Positions 21,917-33,459 are shown, counted from the stretch's first letter. The stretch: DNA of 64,000 nucleotides from Trachythela sp. YZ-2020 (GCA_016169945.1 JADLSH010000273.1:1531001-1595000); one strand, 5' to 3'. Notes: generated from the letters alone by a model not told the origin. A program made the numbers and translations.

Positions 21917-22902
21917 CTAAACAAAACAGTAAAAGAGAAATTATATTATTAAACAAAAAATACAAAGAACAAGAGATATTTCATGCAACAGATTAATAGT
22001 CTTGTTGTCAATAGGAACATGTAGGGAATAAATTAATATTTTCTGTTTTGTGTCTGCTAGGCGTCGGTCGCATATCACGGCGACATAGCCGACATTGTTA
22101 GAACGATAGGATTCAACATACTTTGGAATGCTAATCTATAGTATAGCTGCAGCCCTATAGTTGTTATGCCTGATTTAAATTCGGAAAACGTGGGCGGTGA
22201 AATGCACTAAAAGTGAGCTACGCTGCTTGCAAGAAGCGTACGTATATCGGCTATTCAAAATGTTTGAAAATCGAAATCGATTTCCAAGCAATTCAATTTC
22301 CAATTGAACTTATTACATTTATAACTCTAGTTGTGTTTCATTTCATTTTGCGAAAACATAGGGTACAATAGCCTGGTATTCGGAAAAATTAAGGACAAAA
22401 CATTGAGCGTACATAGGCAAATTCCGTACAAAATATAGTACAAAGGCATAAAATGCTCATATATTCTTATAGTCAGCTACTCTGTAATACTTGTTGCATT
22501 AATAATGTGTATAATTTAGGAGCTTAAATAGGTATCTTAAAGACAGCTGTTTTTAAAATAATAATGCATAGCAAGTATCGTAAGGGTTAGGAAATTCAGT
22601 GTTATTGATGCAAAGTTCCTATAATAAACCAGTATACCTGTCTCTCATTCTAGCACATGATAAGTTTTCAATTAATTTAAAGGAACTTTTTCACATATTG
22701 GCACTGATGAAGATCCGGGATATTTATTGAATTATGATTAAAGCGTCTTGAAGGACCATCTCAGCTGAAACCATACAGTATTTTCCATTTCAAGAAAAAA
22801 AGTCAATAGTTTTTTCAATCATTCAGTAGTGTTTGACCAGCTCGAGCAATCGATAAAGTCGCACGAGTAATATCAATTGAACAAATACAACGAATTACTT
22901 AC

Positions 22903-23034
22903 CAATACACTCAGTGCCACTTGAGGCAAAGCCTTTACGACATCCACACTTGCAAGATCCTTCGGTGTTGATGCACGTTTTGCCATCTGAATATTTACAA
23001 CCACAGTACGAGGATGACTTGCATTCATCAGTAT
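22903..23034 (-). CDS. EGF-like exon, eight-cysteine variant (copy 2)
   Basis: A 132-nt exon with a GATAG acceptor before 23034 and a GTAAGT donor after 22903; phase 1-1. The domain opens D-T-D-E-C, has C-G-C-K-Y-S-D-G-K-T-C and C-K-C-G-C, and closes E-C-I-G. Its eight cysteines match the exon at 4895-5026 position for position, and the few differences are mostly outside the cysteine frame. Two extra cysteines probably form a fourth disulfide; this is inferred from the pattern only. Confidence 0.87.
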
Positions 23035-23574
23035 CTATCAACAAGTATTAACAAACCATAACATGCTATACTAATAATACATTGCAATGATTGAGAAAAG
23101 ATGTCATGATATTCTAATATTACTGAAATCGAATTAGTACACAATCTCTGAAACTGTTTGTGACTTTAAGTTCAATCAGAAAAACTTTATGTAAAACAAA
23201 ACCAGCAAAATTACCCTAGCAACCAAAGTGAAAAACTCACCGCGGATGTTCAATTATTTTACAATAAAACATTGGATTGTCTAATTTGAGTGGGGCGCCG
23301 CAAGCTTACGGATAAGAGGCGTGAGTACCGTTGAAATAGCGGGTTATTACATTTCGCTGCGATAATTTGTTCCCGGGGAACATTCGCTTGTAGCGAATTT
23401 ATACAAAAATCGAAAATCGGAGGTAATGATTTTTTAAATTGGAGAACAACAAAGTGAGAGCAACTTTTGCTTTATTTTTAGAATATCGGCAATTATCCCG
23501 TCGAATGGACACTATCAGTATAACAGGGCACGAACTTTGCCGAAAACTATTATTCAACAAAAGTATATTGCAAT

Positions 23575-23683
23575 AGAATACTGGGTTTGGTGGATAATCC
23601 AAGTGAGTAGATATATACACAATTTAAGACCTAACTTGTGTATATATCTACTCACTTGGATTATCCACCAAACCCAGTATTCT
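23575..23683. repeat. Perfect hairpin with 48-bp arms
   Basis: Arms 23575-23622 and 23636-23683 are exact reverse complements, separated by 13 nt. The paralogous segment at 4431-6650 lacks it, so it is an insertion. The outer 30 bp of the arm (AGAATACTGGGTTTGGTGGA and the next 10) also occur exactly once at 61531-61560 in the transposase-like pseudogene. Confidence 0.9.
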
Positions 23684-24328
23684 AGTTCAACCAAGTGAAG
23701 TGCAAAAAAAAAATATTGCAATAAATGTTTTTAAAATGAATGTAAGGGGGCACTTGTGCAGGATGATCATTCAATATTTCCAGAATCTTTTATTATTTTC
23801 AGTGTTAATAGCTTTCTAAATCTTGTTTATTTATATGCTGAAATTTTTTACATTTTTGCTGAGAAATATATATCAAATCACAAACTTAATTGCAGCTTAT
23901 TTTTTATGTAGCTATTGATTACTGCAATATATAAATTATCTAACAAGATATTAATCTATAAGTGACAATGCTGAGAAATAAAAGTTCCAACTATTTTTTC
24001 AGCCAGTAAATTTAATGTCACTAATTTTCAAGGAATTATTCTATTCTCTGTCCAGTATGAGACGTTCGGTAAACCTTAACGTCAAAGCCAAACTCAATGC
24101 GCTTGAAATTTAAAATGATACCTGGATTATTGAAATCATTCAATTTTCCCGTTTAATTTCACCCAAAATTGCCACAGGTAAGTAGTACACAGGGAAATTG
24201 CCAGCGCCATTTGTCAAAGCCAAATTTGATTACCCGCCCTTTTTTCCTTCCGCGACTCGCAAAAAATAAAACATTCATACACAAAATATTACATATATGT
24301 GTAATGACGGTGAGTTGTGTCGTAAGTT

Positions 24329-25446
24329 ATGAGTTGGCTCGTAATCATGACTAGGCTCGTACTAATTTTAATGCTAGTTCTTTTCATCACGTCCCTCTCT
24401 GCTGATAAATCTGTTGAAAACCCAGTTAATAATGTTTCTTCGCTTATGGTAGTCTCGAAACTGGATCTACGATCTTATCCAGCTCAAAATTCGAGATTAC
24501 CTCGTCATTGCAAGACATCGTGTTCTACACCCACATGTTTAAAGATGACGGCAGGGATTCATTTGATCAAATTTCTCTTGCTGCTGGATATTTTGTCCTT
24601 TTTGGCGAATGATGTGAATCTAGATCCTGGGCCTGTTGCTGGTGCTATAATTTGTCCGTGGTGTAATAAAGTCATCCGAAAATATCAAGCACGCTTAGAG
24701 TGTGTATCGTATGAACTGAAGTATCATTTGCAATGTCTCGGGGCTGAATACGTCCAACGGGGCTGAATAGGTGCAGTGCACAATGTGCAGGAGCGAGATT
24801 CGTGTTCTCACTCTTCTTCGACTGACGAGTGGTTTCCACTACCTAAGCTTCCGGAACTTGTAGAGCTACGCGGTTTTAAAATAATTCATCAAAACACCCA
24901 GAGCCTCCTATGTAAAATGGACGAGGTACGTATTATGCTAAATGAACTTAAGTCACGCATACACCTATTTGCCTTTACTGAAACTTCGGTGAACGATGAT
25001 GTACAGGATACTGAGCTGCACATTCCCGGCTATAATCTGTTCAGAAAGGATAAGGATTCTCGAGGTGGTGGAATTGCAGTTTATGCCTGGAGTAATATTA
25101 CGGCTTTTAGAAGAGAGGACCTAGAAGATGCTAATGTCGAGGGACTCTGGCTTGAAATATCTTTGCCAAAATCGCGTGGATTTTTGGTGGAAACCTTTTA
25201 TAGACCACATAATTCATCCAACTATTAGGATAAAGACTTTATGATTAAATTGGACAGCACTCATGACATTGCCACAGCCCTAGGTAAGGAATTTTTTATC
25301 ACAGGTGACCTAAATGTCAATTTATTATCCAAAAAAAATGTTATACCAGAATATAAACAGCTCAGGTCGATATTAAAAAGTTTGCAATTTAAACAATTAA
25401 TCAATACGCCCACGAGAATAGCTCTTATTTCCAATACATTGTTAGA
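24329..25446 (+). pseudogene. Non-LTR element 5' part: signal-like N-terminus, zinc finger, endonuclease
   Basis: One frame interrupted by TGA (24764-24766) and TAG (25226-25228). A hydrophobic, signal-peptide-like N-terminus is followed by a second hydrophobic stretch and N-D-V-N-L-D-P-G-P (24608-24634), a degraded 2A-like motif. Next is a partial PHD-like zinc finger (C-P-W-C, H-L-Q-C). From 24880 an AP-endonuclease-like domain carries H-Q-N-T-Q-S-L, F-T-E-T and G-D-L-N-V-N. The terminal S-D-H motif and the RT are missing because the sequence changes at ~25446 into an inverted RT fragment. In the intact element the endonuclease would nick the target DNA. Confidence 0.8.
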
Positions 25447-25625
25447 CTTTACTTCGCAAGCTGTCAGCAATCGGAACAATTCCTACAATTCCGATTGCTG
25501 ACAGCTTGCGAAGTAAAGTTGAATGGTCAATAGTATCAAATACCTTTCGTAAATCCACAAAAACTGCACCTGTTAGTTGAGCAAGGTCAATATTTCGCCT
25601 GATGGTATCGGCGAAAGAGAGCGCA
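25446..25625 (-). pseudogene. Inverted RT fragment joined at a hairpin
   Basis: Read on the minus strand, this encodes A-V-F-V-D-L-R-K-V-F-D-T-I-D-H, a core RT motif of a non-LTR element, in inverse orientation to its neighbours. Its outer edge forms a hairpin: 25446-25476 and 25489-25518 are near-perfect inverse copies around a 12-nt loop. Inversion with a snap-back end suggests template switching or twin priming during insertion. Confidence 0.75.
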
Positions 25626-25662
25626 GCGAATTCGGTGGAATGGCCTTTTCAACGAGTCAATT

Positions 25663-26373
25663 ATGGCTAGCTCCTCAATTTCTGTATTTTTCTCGCTATT
25701 GGTGTTGTACTTTTGGAAAATTAAGCTAGGACTCGATGAGGGAAGTGTCCAGTGTTGTTTTGTTGGTCTACTGGGGGAAAGTTGTGCCAGCTTGAGTGAA
25801 AATCCAGGGTTTGAATTGGTATCTTCCTCATCGGACCTCAACCAAGACGACGATCCGGTTGGGCTGATTTTATTGACTTTGGAAGCGAATAAATTCGAGA
25901 ACAAACACAGGAGTAACCTAACAGAAGTATCGATAATCCTGGATGCATCATTGACTATTTGCAGTGCTAAAATTTCGAATGTTCTCATGAAATCTAGATT
26001 CTGTTCAACATGGACATGTACAGATAAGTCCGAGTTAATTGTTTGCATATTATTAAACGGCTCGGTTATCTCAGGGAGATTTCATAACAATGCTTTGTTT
26101 CATAGAAGAAAAAGGCGAATTAAACGATCGCACCGTTTCTGCGCATATTATTCTAACAGTGTCGCTTGCTTACGCATACATCTAACATGTTGCGGAGACA
26201 TAGAAGTTAACCCAGGTCCAAGTAGTGATGAAAGTCTCGTGCTTTCACTGGGTCTAAACCTAAACGATCGGGGTGAGAATATTCCCAGTACTAAATCCAT
26301 GTTGTTTACCCATTTACATTGTAGAAGCTTGTTACCTCATATAGATGAATTAAGGCTATATTTGATAAAATAA
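25663..26373 (+). pseudogene. N-terminal protein of the non-LTR element with 2A-like site
   Basis: A 236-codon frame with a hydrophobic, signal-peptide-like N-terminus (residues ~5-20), a basic patch (R-R-K-R-R-I-K-R) near 147, and C-G-D-I-E-V-N-P-G-P at 26191-26220 (residues 177-186). This fits D-(V/I)-E-x-N-P-G-P, the 2A ribosome-skipping consensus known from some APE-type non-LTR elements. Skipping would release the N-terminal ~185 residues and begin the downstream product with proline. The frame then stops at 26373 just as endonuclease sequence begins in another frame, so the copy is broken. Which function the N-terminal portion has is unknown. Confidence 0.8.
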
Positions 26374-28475
26374 TCCCTTTCTTATCGCTGTGACCGAGAC
26401 TTGGTTGAATCAGTCTGTTAGTGACGAGGAAATGGATTTTTCGTACTTCGAAAAGATCGTAAAGCTCGTCGAGAGGGTGGATGTGCTATTTATGTAACTA
26501 ACGGCTTTAAGTTTAAGAAACGTGTGGACTTAGAAGATAGTGCCGTCGAAGTACTCTGGATTGAAGCAAAATTTGCGATTCAGTTTACGTGATTGGATGT
26601 GCTTATAGACCTCCGGATTCCCCAGTTAACGCGTTTTTTGACTATCTGGATGATGTCGTGACGTCGCAAATTCGCGCAGGGAAAGAAATCATTGTAACTG
26701 GAGATTTAAACTGCAATCTTATAAACGAAAACCTGGTTGTGAATGACAAGGAAATCACTGATCCAAACCATATTGCGAATGCACTTAACTCTCACTTTGT
26801 GGGTATTGGAACATCTGTTGTCAGAAGCCTATCCCGACCAAGTAATTAACCTATCTCCAACTGAGAACCTTAACGAACCTGATTCTGGTGGAGATTTGTT
26901 CACGTTTCAGTCTATAACAAACGAGCTGGCATATAATGTGTTGATTGCTATCAATACTATAAAGGCAAAAGGCGCGGACGAATCTCGGCCAAAGCTATAA
27001 AGTCTCTTGCTGGTCAGATCGTGCCTAGTGTAGCATACCTATTTAATGAATCGTTCAGACTAGGATCCTTTCCATCCGCCTGGAAATTAGCCCGAGTATC
27101 ACCGTTGCACAAGGGAGGAGATTCTTCCAATAGAGATAATCAACGACCAATCTCTATCTTGCCATGTCTGTCAAAAGTTTATGAGGATTTTGCAAATTCG
27201 CAACTTCAAAATTTTGCCTGTGAAAGCAAAATGATTAGTGATAAACAATTTGCTTACGAAAAATTTTCATCATGTAATGTAGCGCTGATACTCCTCGCAG
27301 ATTAGTGGAAATGGGCTATGGACCAGAAAAAACTCACTGTTGCTGCGTTTATAGACCTACGCAAAGCTTTCGATGTCATGAACCATCGCATTTTGATCAC
27401 TAAGTTGAAAAACGCTAGCATCTCAGGGAAGGCTATTCAATGGCTCGAAAGCTTTCTTACTGATCGCAAACAGTATGTTTGTTGCAATGGATACAGCTCT
27501 GATGTATTAAGTGTGAAGCAAGGAGTTCCTCAGGGCTCAGTCCTTGGCCCAACACTCTTTTCGATATATTACGACAGTGTTCATTCAGCGATCACAAACT
27601 CCAGCTGTAAACTATTTGCAGATGATACCAAGATTCATTCATCAGAATCTAATATTGACAGCGCTGTGAACAACGTAAATGAAGACCTAGTGAGTGTTGA
27701 GAAATGGCTGATAGAGAACGAAATGGTTGCGCACCCTAAAAAATCTGAAGTGATGAAGATTGGATCCCGCCGAGCTTTGATGAATACAGGGAATATTGAA
27801 ATCAAATTGAACAATCAAATATTAAAGGAAGTCAGCACATACAAATATCTTGGGGTGCTCATGGACAACCTATTGATTTGGAAAGATCACCTATCGTATA
27901 TTTGTAAGAGAGTTTATCCCAAACTATCTTTATTAAACAGGATATCTTCGTTTCTACCAAGATACGTGCTGTTGAACATATATAAGGAAACAATTTCGCC
28001 CATTCTCGACTATGGATGCATAGTGTGGCTCGACTGTAGTAAACAGATGTCAGAAAAGACCGAAAAGCTACAAAACCAGGCAATGAGAACAATACTCAGA
28101 GTGGACAGAAAAACGTGTTCGCAGGATATGCGAAACAAATTAGGTCTACTGACTTTATATAATCGCAGACGTTTTTTACGTTTTCAGCTAATCTTTAAGA
28201 TCGTAAACAATTTTAGATGCCCAGAGCCATTAGTATCGTATTTACCTAATCGTTCAAGTGTGCATAATAAGCACTTTAGGGATAGTACGTTACTTCACCT
28301 ACCCAAGGCAAAATCCGCCGCCGGTCAGAGCACTTTCCAGTTCTCTGCAGCTAGGGATTGGAACAGTCTTCCCAAAGAACTCAGGGAAATTAATTCGTTA
28401 AGGGTTTTTAAGGCCGCGATTTTTAAATACCTATTGAACTCAGATGTTGTGGACCATTGTGGCAGTGTTAAATAG
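26374..28475 (+). pseudogene. Endonuclease remnant and reverse transcriptase
   Basis: Endonuclease pieces are recognisable at 26380-26740 (V-T-E-T-W-L-N, then Y-R-P-P-D-S and G-D-L-N-C-N), shifted in frame. The RT runs from about 27010 with R-P-I-S-I-L-P and, after the TAG at 27303-27305, I-D-L-R-K-A-F-D, G-V-P-Q-G-S-V-L-G-P and the catalytic F-A-D-D (27615-27626). The C-terminal domain has R-D-W-N-S-L-P near 28360. Apart from the TAG, the RT frame from 27021 to 28475 is intact. It would perform target-primed reverse transcription; the copy lacks a complete endonuclease. Confidence 0.88.
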
Positions 28476-28699
28476 CAAATGCATTTTTATAATACCTTGT
28501 ACATATATAACTTAGTGGTTTTATTCATATTAGTGTTTCATATTTTAACTATATCTGCACTTGTATTAATACCAACAGGCATGTAATTGTCAGCTGACAC
28601 AACTTATGCAGTTTAAAGAAAGATTTTATTATTATTATTATTATTATGATTATCTGAATGTTCGGTCCCAGGTTGTTGGTTTCAATGGTGTTTAATGAG

Positions 28700-29072
28700 A
28701 TATTGACCCGGTGACTGTTGAAGTACGACAGGGATCAACCTTGTGACATCTACTGTTTGTTCTGCGTGTGAACGATCTGCTCGATGTAATTTCTCACCGT
28801 GGCACGCTGATTTATGCGGATGACACTGTTCTATTCTATCTGGTTCGGACGTAGCTGTGATTGAAAAGAAGCTTAATAATGATTTAAACCTCATTGGATC
28901 TTGGTTATGGAAAAATAGCTTACTCGTGAATATCAAAAAGACGGAATTAATGTTGTTTGGAACTTGTGGAAGGTTTTCAAATTTACATTCACGGGCAAGC
29001 CATCCGACGAATTTTAAATTTAAATACTTAGGAGTGATTTTTGATGAACGTATAAGCTGAAATGCTTATTAG
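28700..29072 (+). pseudogene. RT fragment, upstream half (split by a foldback)
   Basis: The encoded pieces run V-R-Q-G-S-T-L, V-N-D-L-L-D-V-I, the catalytic Y-A-D-D-T-V-L-F-Y, then L-L-V-N-I-K-K-T-E-L-M and K-Y-L-G-V-I-F-D-E. It stops at 29073, where the foldback begins. The rest of the same RT resumes at 31613. It is a different non-LTR lineage from the element just upstream. Confidence 0.8.
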
Positions 29073-31612
29073 TCTAGGACCTGTATAGGAGTTTGTATGC
29101 GTTGTATTTGCCACATGCAATCTCAACTGTTTTAGGGTAAAACGACCATGGCGGCCTACATGGCATATGTACCAAAACCTGAATCCGGGACAAAAGTCCT
29201 GAAAATGACACCGCCCTGAAACGGCAGTGCTCTAACTTCCGAAAAGCAGAAGCGACAGCCTTTTTGAAGTGCTTATAGTGTTTAGAAGGTTGCTTTTAGG
29301 GGTGGTTATTGGAAGGAAAAATTTGTCTGAGTATAATATTTTACAAGAAAATGACCATGCACCACTCCAGGTCAACTGCTAATTATGCATGAAATAATTA
29401 ATATACCTTTCAGAGATTAAATTTTCTTATTTCCTAAATTTTTTTATCATGGGATGAAAAACTATGCTTAATTTAATATAATTATTGTAGATTTCATAAG
29501 GATTGACATGCTTTGTTTTGTTTAAATATAATACATTTTATTTCACTTACCCCCAACCAAAACACGATTTCAGCCATATTTTGCCGTCTTGTTTGCTTTT
29601 TATCGCCGAGTCTCGCAAGTAGCATCCAATTGTTGTTCTTTTACATAATGATAGATGGCCAAAGAAGATTCCAACCAAGTTTCGTCAAGTTTTGAAGCGG
29701 TGCAGTGTATTTTATCTTCGATATTGTGCCTTCGATATTTCTTCAAATATGCCGCTATTGCAATGCCTCGCAGCTTCTCTGCCCGATAAATGCCACTTCT
29801 TCGTCTTCATATGTATTTAGATTACAGTATCCAAGAGTACTTCATTGTAGAATAGTCCCAATCGAAAAAATGAAAACATTAATTGCACTTGAAAGGAAAA
29901 AACCTCCCATAACACATTTAGGATCAGAATCAAAAACACAAGTTTAAAAATAATTTGAAAGTCACGCGCAATCTTCGCGAAAACTCCTCGTGGGCTACTT
30001 GAAAGGGGGCGCAAATATTTTCCCGAAACGTTTGTTCGCCACCACAGCAACCCAAGTAAATATATTATATTTATTGTATTTTTATGATCTATAATAAAAA
30101 CAATAAATATTTCCGTATTTTTGCTGTATTTTCTAGATTCCTTTTAGCGTTAACTGCAACAAAATCCGAGGGACTTTGCACCGTCATTTCAAGGGTATTC
30201 TATACAGATATGTACGTTTTAGCTCTCAGAACTCAGTTTCTTTACTCTGTCTCGGACATTAAAAATCTGATTGGTAATAAAATACTAAATCGCAAGTCAA
30301 AATATACTTTTGACAGATGTCAAAATATTCTTTCACTTACCACTATATTTGCACAGTTCCAACAATATCAAATCAGGCTGACAATCTCACCAGCTGTTAA
30401 TTCGTGGAGATGCCAATGACGTATATTTTGACATCTGTCAAAAGTATATTTTGACATCTGTCAAAAGTATATTTTGACATCTGTCAAAAGTATATTTTGA
30501 CATCTGTCAAAAGTATATTTTGACATCTGTCAAAAGTATATTTTGACATCTGTCAAAAGTATATTTTGACTTGCGATTTAGTATTTTATTACCAATCAGA
30601 TTTTCAATATCAGAGACAGAGTAAAGAAACTGAGGTCTGAGGTCTGAAACGTACATATCTGTATAGAATATCCTTGAAATGACGGTGCAAAAGTCCCTCG
30701 GATTTTGTTGTAGTTAACACTTGAAGGAATCCAGAAAATACGGCAAAAATACGCAAATAGTTATTGTTTTTATCATAAATCATAAAAAAACAATAAATAT
30801 AATATGTTTACTTGGGTTGCTGTGGTGGAAAAACAAACGTTTCGTGAAAATTACGCCCCCCCTGTCAAGTAGCCCACGGGGAGTTTTCGCGAAGATTGCG
30901 CGTGACTTTCAAATTATTTTTAAACTTGTGTTTTTGAATCTGATCCTAAATGTGTTATAGGAGGTTTTTCCTTTCAAGTGCAACTAATCTTTTCAATATT
31001 TCGATCGGGACTATTCTACAATGAAGTACTCTTGGATACTGTAATCTAAATACATATGAAGACGAAGCAGTGGCATTTATCGGGAAGAGAAGCGGCGAGG
31101 CTTTGCAATGGCGGCATATTTGACGAAATATCGAAGGACACAATATCGAAGATAAAAACACTGCACTGCTTCAAAACTTGACGAAACTTGGTTGAAATCT
31201 TCTTTAGCCATCTATCATTATGTAAAAGTACAACAATTTGATGATACTTGCGAGACTCGGCCATAAAAAGCAAACAAGACGGCAAAAATGGGCTGAAATC
31301 GTGTTTTGGTGGGGGGTAAGTGAAATAAAATGTATTATATTTAAACAAAACAATGTCAATCATTATGAAATCTACAATAATTATATTAAATTAAGCACTA
31401 CAAGCACTTCAGAAAGGCTGTCGCTTCTGCTTTTCGGAAGGTAGAGCTATGTCGGCACTGCCGTTTCAGGGCGGGGTCATTTTCAGGACTTTCGTCCTGC
31501 ATTCAGGTTTTGGCACATATGCCATGTTGACCGCCATGGTCATTTTACCCTGAGAAAGTTGAGATTGCCTGTGGTAAATGAAACGCATACAAACTCCTAT
31601 ACAGGTCCTAGA
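29073..31612. mobile_element. 2.5-kb foldback element (family F), inserted in an RT gene
   Basis: The termini TCTAGGACCTGTATAGG and CCTATACAGGTCCTAGA are perfect inverses, and the inversion continues inward for about 1.05-1.25 kb per arm. The centre (about 30330-30570) holds a 23-bp tandem array. Flanks TTATTAG and TTATATG could be a mutated 7-bp duplication. The element splits an RT reading frame, so it is a true insertion. No protein is encoded. Related copies lie at 39203-41181 (same ends) and 63614-64000 (inner arm), defining a dispersed family. Confidence 0.88.
30421..30571. repeat. 23-bp tandem array of palindromic units
   Basis: Six exact copies plus a partial of a 23-bp unit, GTATA followed by the palindrome TTTTGACATCTGTCAAAA. 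It lies at the inner end of the right foldback arm. The left arm has only one inverse unit (about 30300-30325), so the array expanded on one side. Confidence 0.92.
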
Positions 31613-31925
31613 TTATATGTGAAGTATATATTGACGAAAGTTGGGAAAAGGATTGGGATGCTGAGCGCATAAGGAAACCATAACCGCGCACTGTACAAAT
31701 ACCGTCTGTACAACTTTTATACGTCCGGTTATGGATTATATATTGTGAAGGTGTATACCACTGTTGTGGCGAAATGAATGGTAATTCTCTTGAAAGATTT
31801 CAAGAACGTGCGGCAAGAATCGTGTGTAAAACCAAATACAGTGAAAGGGCGATGGACTCGTTGAAGTGGGAAGCACTTTTCAGTAGACGCGAGCATCACA
31901 CTTTTCAACAATTATTTTAGTTTTA
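31613..31925 (+). pseudogene. RT fragment, downstream half (split by a foldback)
   Basis: Continues the RT interrupted at 29073, with E-R-F-Q-E-R-A-A-R-I-V and L-K-W-E-A-L-F-S-R-R, the C-terminal RT region of APE-type elements. Frameshifts occur and no intact 3' end was seen. Confidence 0.75.
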
Positions 31926-32229
31926 ACAAAAGTGTGTCTGGGCGTGTCACCAGGCAAAGTGGCCTACTATATTTGCTTTTCCATCAAGTACGATGCTGTA
32001 CACAAACATACATATAAAAACATACATATATAAAAACAAACTAAGTTGATAGTTGGGTAACCGCAACAGCCTTAAACCAATTACTGCGGGCCCAAAATAG
32101 CTAGAGATAAATTAACAATAACACAAATTATACAACTAAAAACAACAGTTTATCGAGATGGTTAAAGTCCTTGCTCTATTGCATCTCGGGCAAATAGTTT
32201 TGAAAGTTCGTGCATCCTCACGATCATAT

Positions 32230-32570
32230 GTGATCTTTAATGCGGTCTACTAGTACTCTCGCATTACTGACTTAAACGACTTGAGGTTCTCGGACTCCAT
32301 ACTCAAGTCTAATATGTTTGTCAATGTATTCCATGTTCTGATGGCTCTTATCCAAAACGATCTTTGGTTGGTTGTTGTTTTACTCCGCGGGATTTCGTAC
32401 TTTACACCTTTTGTACTAGTAGACTATCTTAATGATCTTTTTGTCTTCGCGTGCAAGGCAAAGGACGTGCTGGTAAGGCCACGAAATTACTTTAAAGAAA
32501 TGTACCATGTCAAGGTATTCATGCCTGTAACATATTGGCAGTAGATGGAGAGTCTGCAATCTGGATTTGT
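32230..32570 (-). pseudogene. RT C-terminal fragment of another non-LTR lineage
   Basis: Minus-strand frames give L-P-I-C-Y-R-H-E-Y-L-D-M-V and, shifted, S-F-W-I-R-A-I-R-T-W-N followed by L-K-S-F-K-S-V-M-R-E-Y. This is the typical C-terminal end of APE-type RTs just before the stop. No intact element surrounds it. Confidence 0.65.
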
Positions 32571-33034
32571 AACATACTTATATAATCTGGATTTGTAACG
32601 TACTTATGTTTTTACTTATATAACGGTTGCAAAATCTTTAGAATATTTTAAATACCGACTTTTAGTCTTTTGAACTTTTAGAATATAATTATTCCTAATT
32701 CTAGATATATATTTGTATAACAAAAATTTTATTGATATAGTACGTAACCCATGTAATTTATATATTTATAGTCAGAGCTCCTGTTGATAGCAGTGGCATA
32801 TTTTGTCGCTGATAGGACTACTCTGAATAAATAGATAAAGGTGTTTATCTATCTATATACGTATAGTTTTCCCGGACATGGTTTAAATTATCCATACAGT
32901 TGCACGCTGTGTCATACCTTCGAAAGAAATGTTGACTCAAAGAAAAAGCACGGGCTTCGAGGATGAGAACAAAATGTTGAGGAGGGAGATAAAGGATAAT
33001 TAGTTACCATGCTAATACATACGAGAATACATAC
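32571..33034. other. AT-rich intron sequence
   Basis: No gene recognised. The sequence lies immediately downstream (minus strand) of the EGF exon at 33035-33157. Confidence 0.4.
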
Positions 33035-33157
33035 CGACACATCTCACTCCATCAAAACGAAACCCTTTCTTACAAATACATTTGTAAGAACCTAGGGTGT
33101 TGTTGCATGAGACAGAAGCTGTAAGACCACATGGGGATGACAAGCATTCATCGGTAT
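33035..33157 (-). CDS. Calcium-binding EGF exon (six cysteines)
   Basis: A 123-nt phase 1-1 exon with a TTTAG acceptor before 33157 and a GTATGT donor after 33035. One domain: D-T-D-E-C start, C-N-N-T-L-G-S-Y-K-C-I-C core, and R-C-V-G end. It resembles the exon at 21794-21916, including K-C-I-C-K-K-G-F. With the exon at 22903-23034 it forms the first of two alternating pairs in the minus-strand gene. Confidence 0.87.
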
Positions 33158-33344
33158 CTAAACAAAATATTCGAAGGAGAGATTAGAAGTTTTGCAATAA
33201 TATTATTGCATACATGAACACACATGCAGATATACAATATCTATTATTTATATCCCAACCGGTTTTTCATAACTAATTTACATTAGTAGAATCGTACTAG
33301 TATACTATTGCAAATGCTTTAATTTGATTGGCTACGCTACTCGC

Positions 33345-33385
33345 TATCTATTCATCAATAGATAGCGAGTAGCGAAACAGTCATC
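33345..33385. repeat. Short perfect hairpin
   Basis: GCTACTCGCTATCTATT and its reverse complement are separated by four bases. It lies about 80 bp upstream of the palindromic MITE at 33460-33595 and may be the other end of one larger element. Confidence 0.8.
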
Positions 33386-33459
33386 TCCTCGGCGCGATTT
33401 TTAACGAATTTATTTCAATAAATTATAAAAAACGCTTTGAAATACTGTTTTCTTGCAGG

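Larger units (their letters stand above)
22630..24270. repeat. Paralogous intron/exon segment, copy 2
   Basis: The partner of 4431-6650. It lacks the ~590-bp hairpin insertion of copy 1 but has its own palindromic insertion (about 23530-23725). The similarity ends near 24270, shortly before the non-LTR element that begins around 24300, which may have inserted at the duplication edge. Confidence 0.75.
25640..28648 (+). mobile_element. Non-LTR retrotransposon with exact 2A motif (internally deleted)
   Basis: Spans a 5' coding segment, a partial endonuclease, a full RT, a 3' UTR and an (ATT)n tail (28626-28648). The endonuclease/linker boundary is deleted near 26745: the frame passes from the endonuclease G-D-L-N-C-N region directly into the pre-RT linker. 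Several frameshifts and an in-frame TAG at 27303-27305 make it inactive. Confidence 0.85.

Noticed and set aside
25587..26048. 153-codon minus-strand frame
   Set aside because: It is antisense to the leader that carries the 2A motif and shows no domain of its own.
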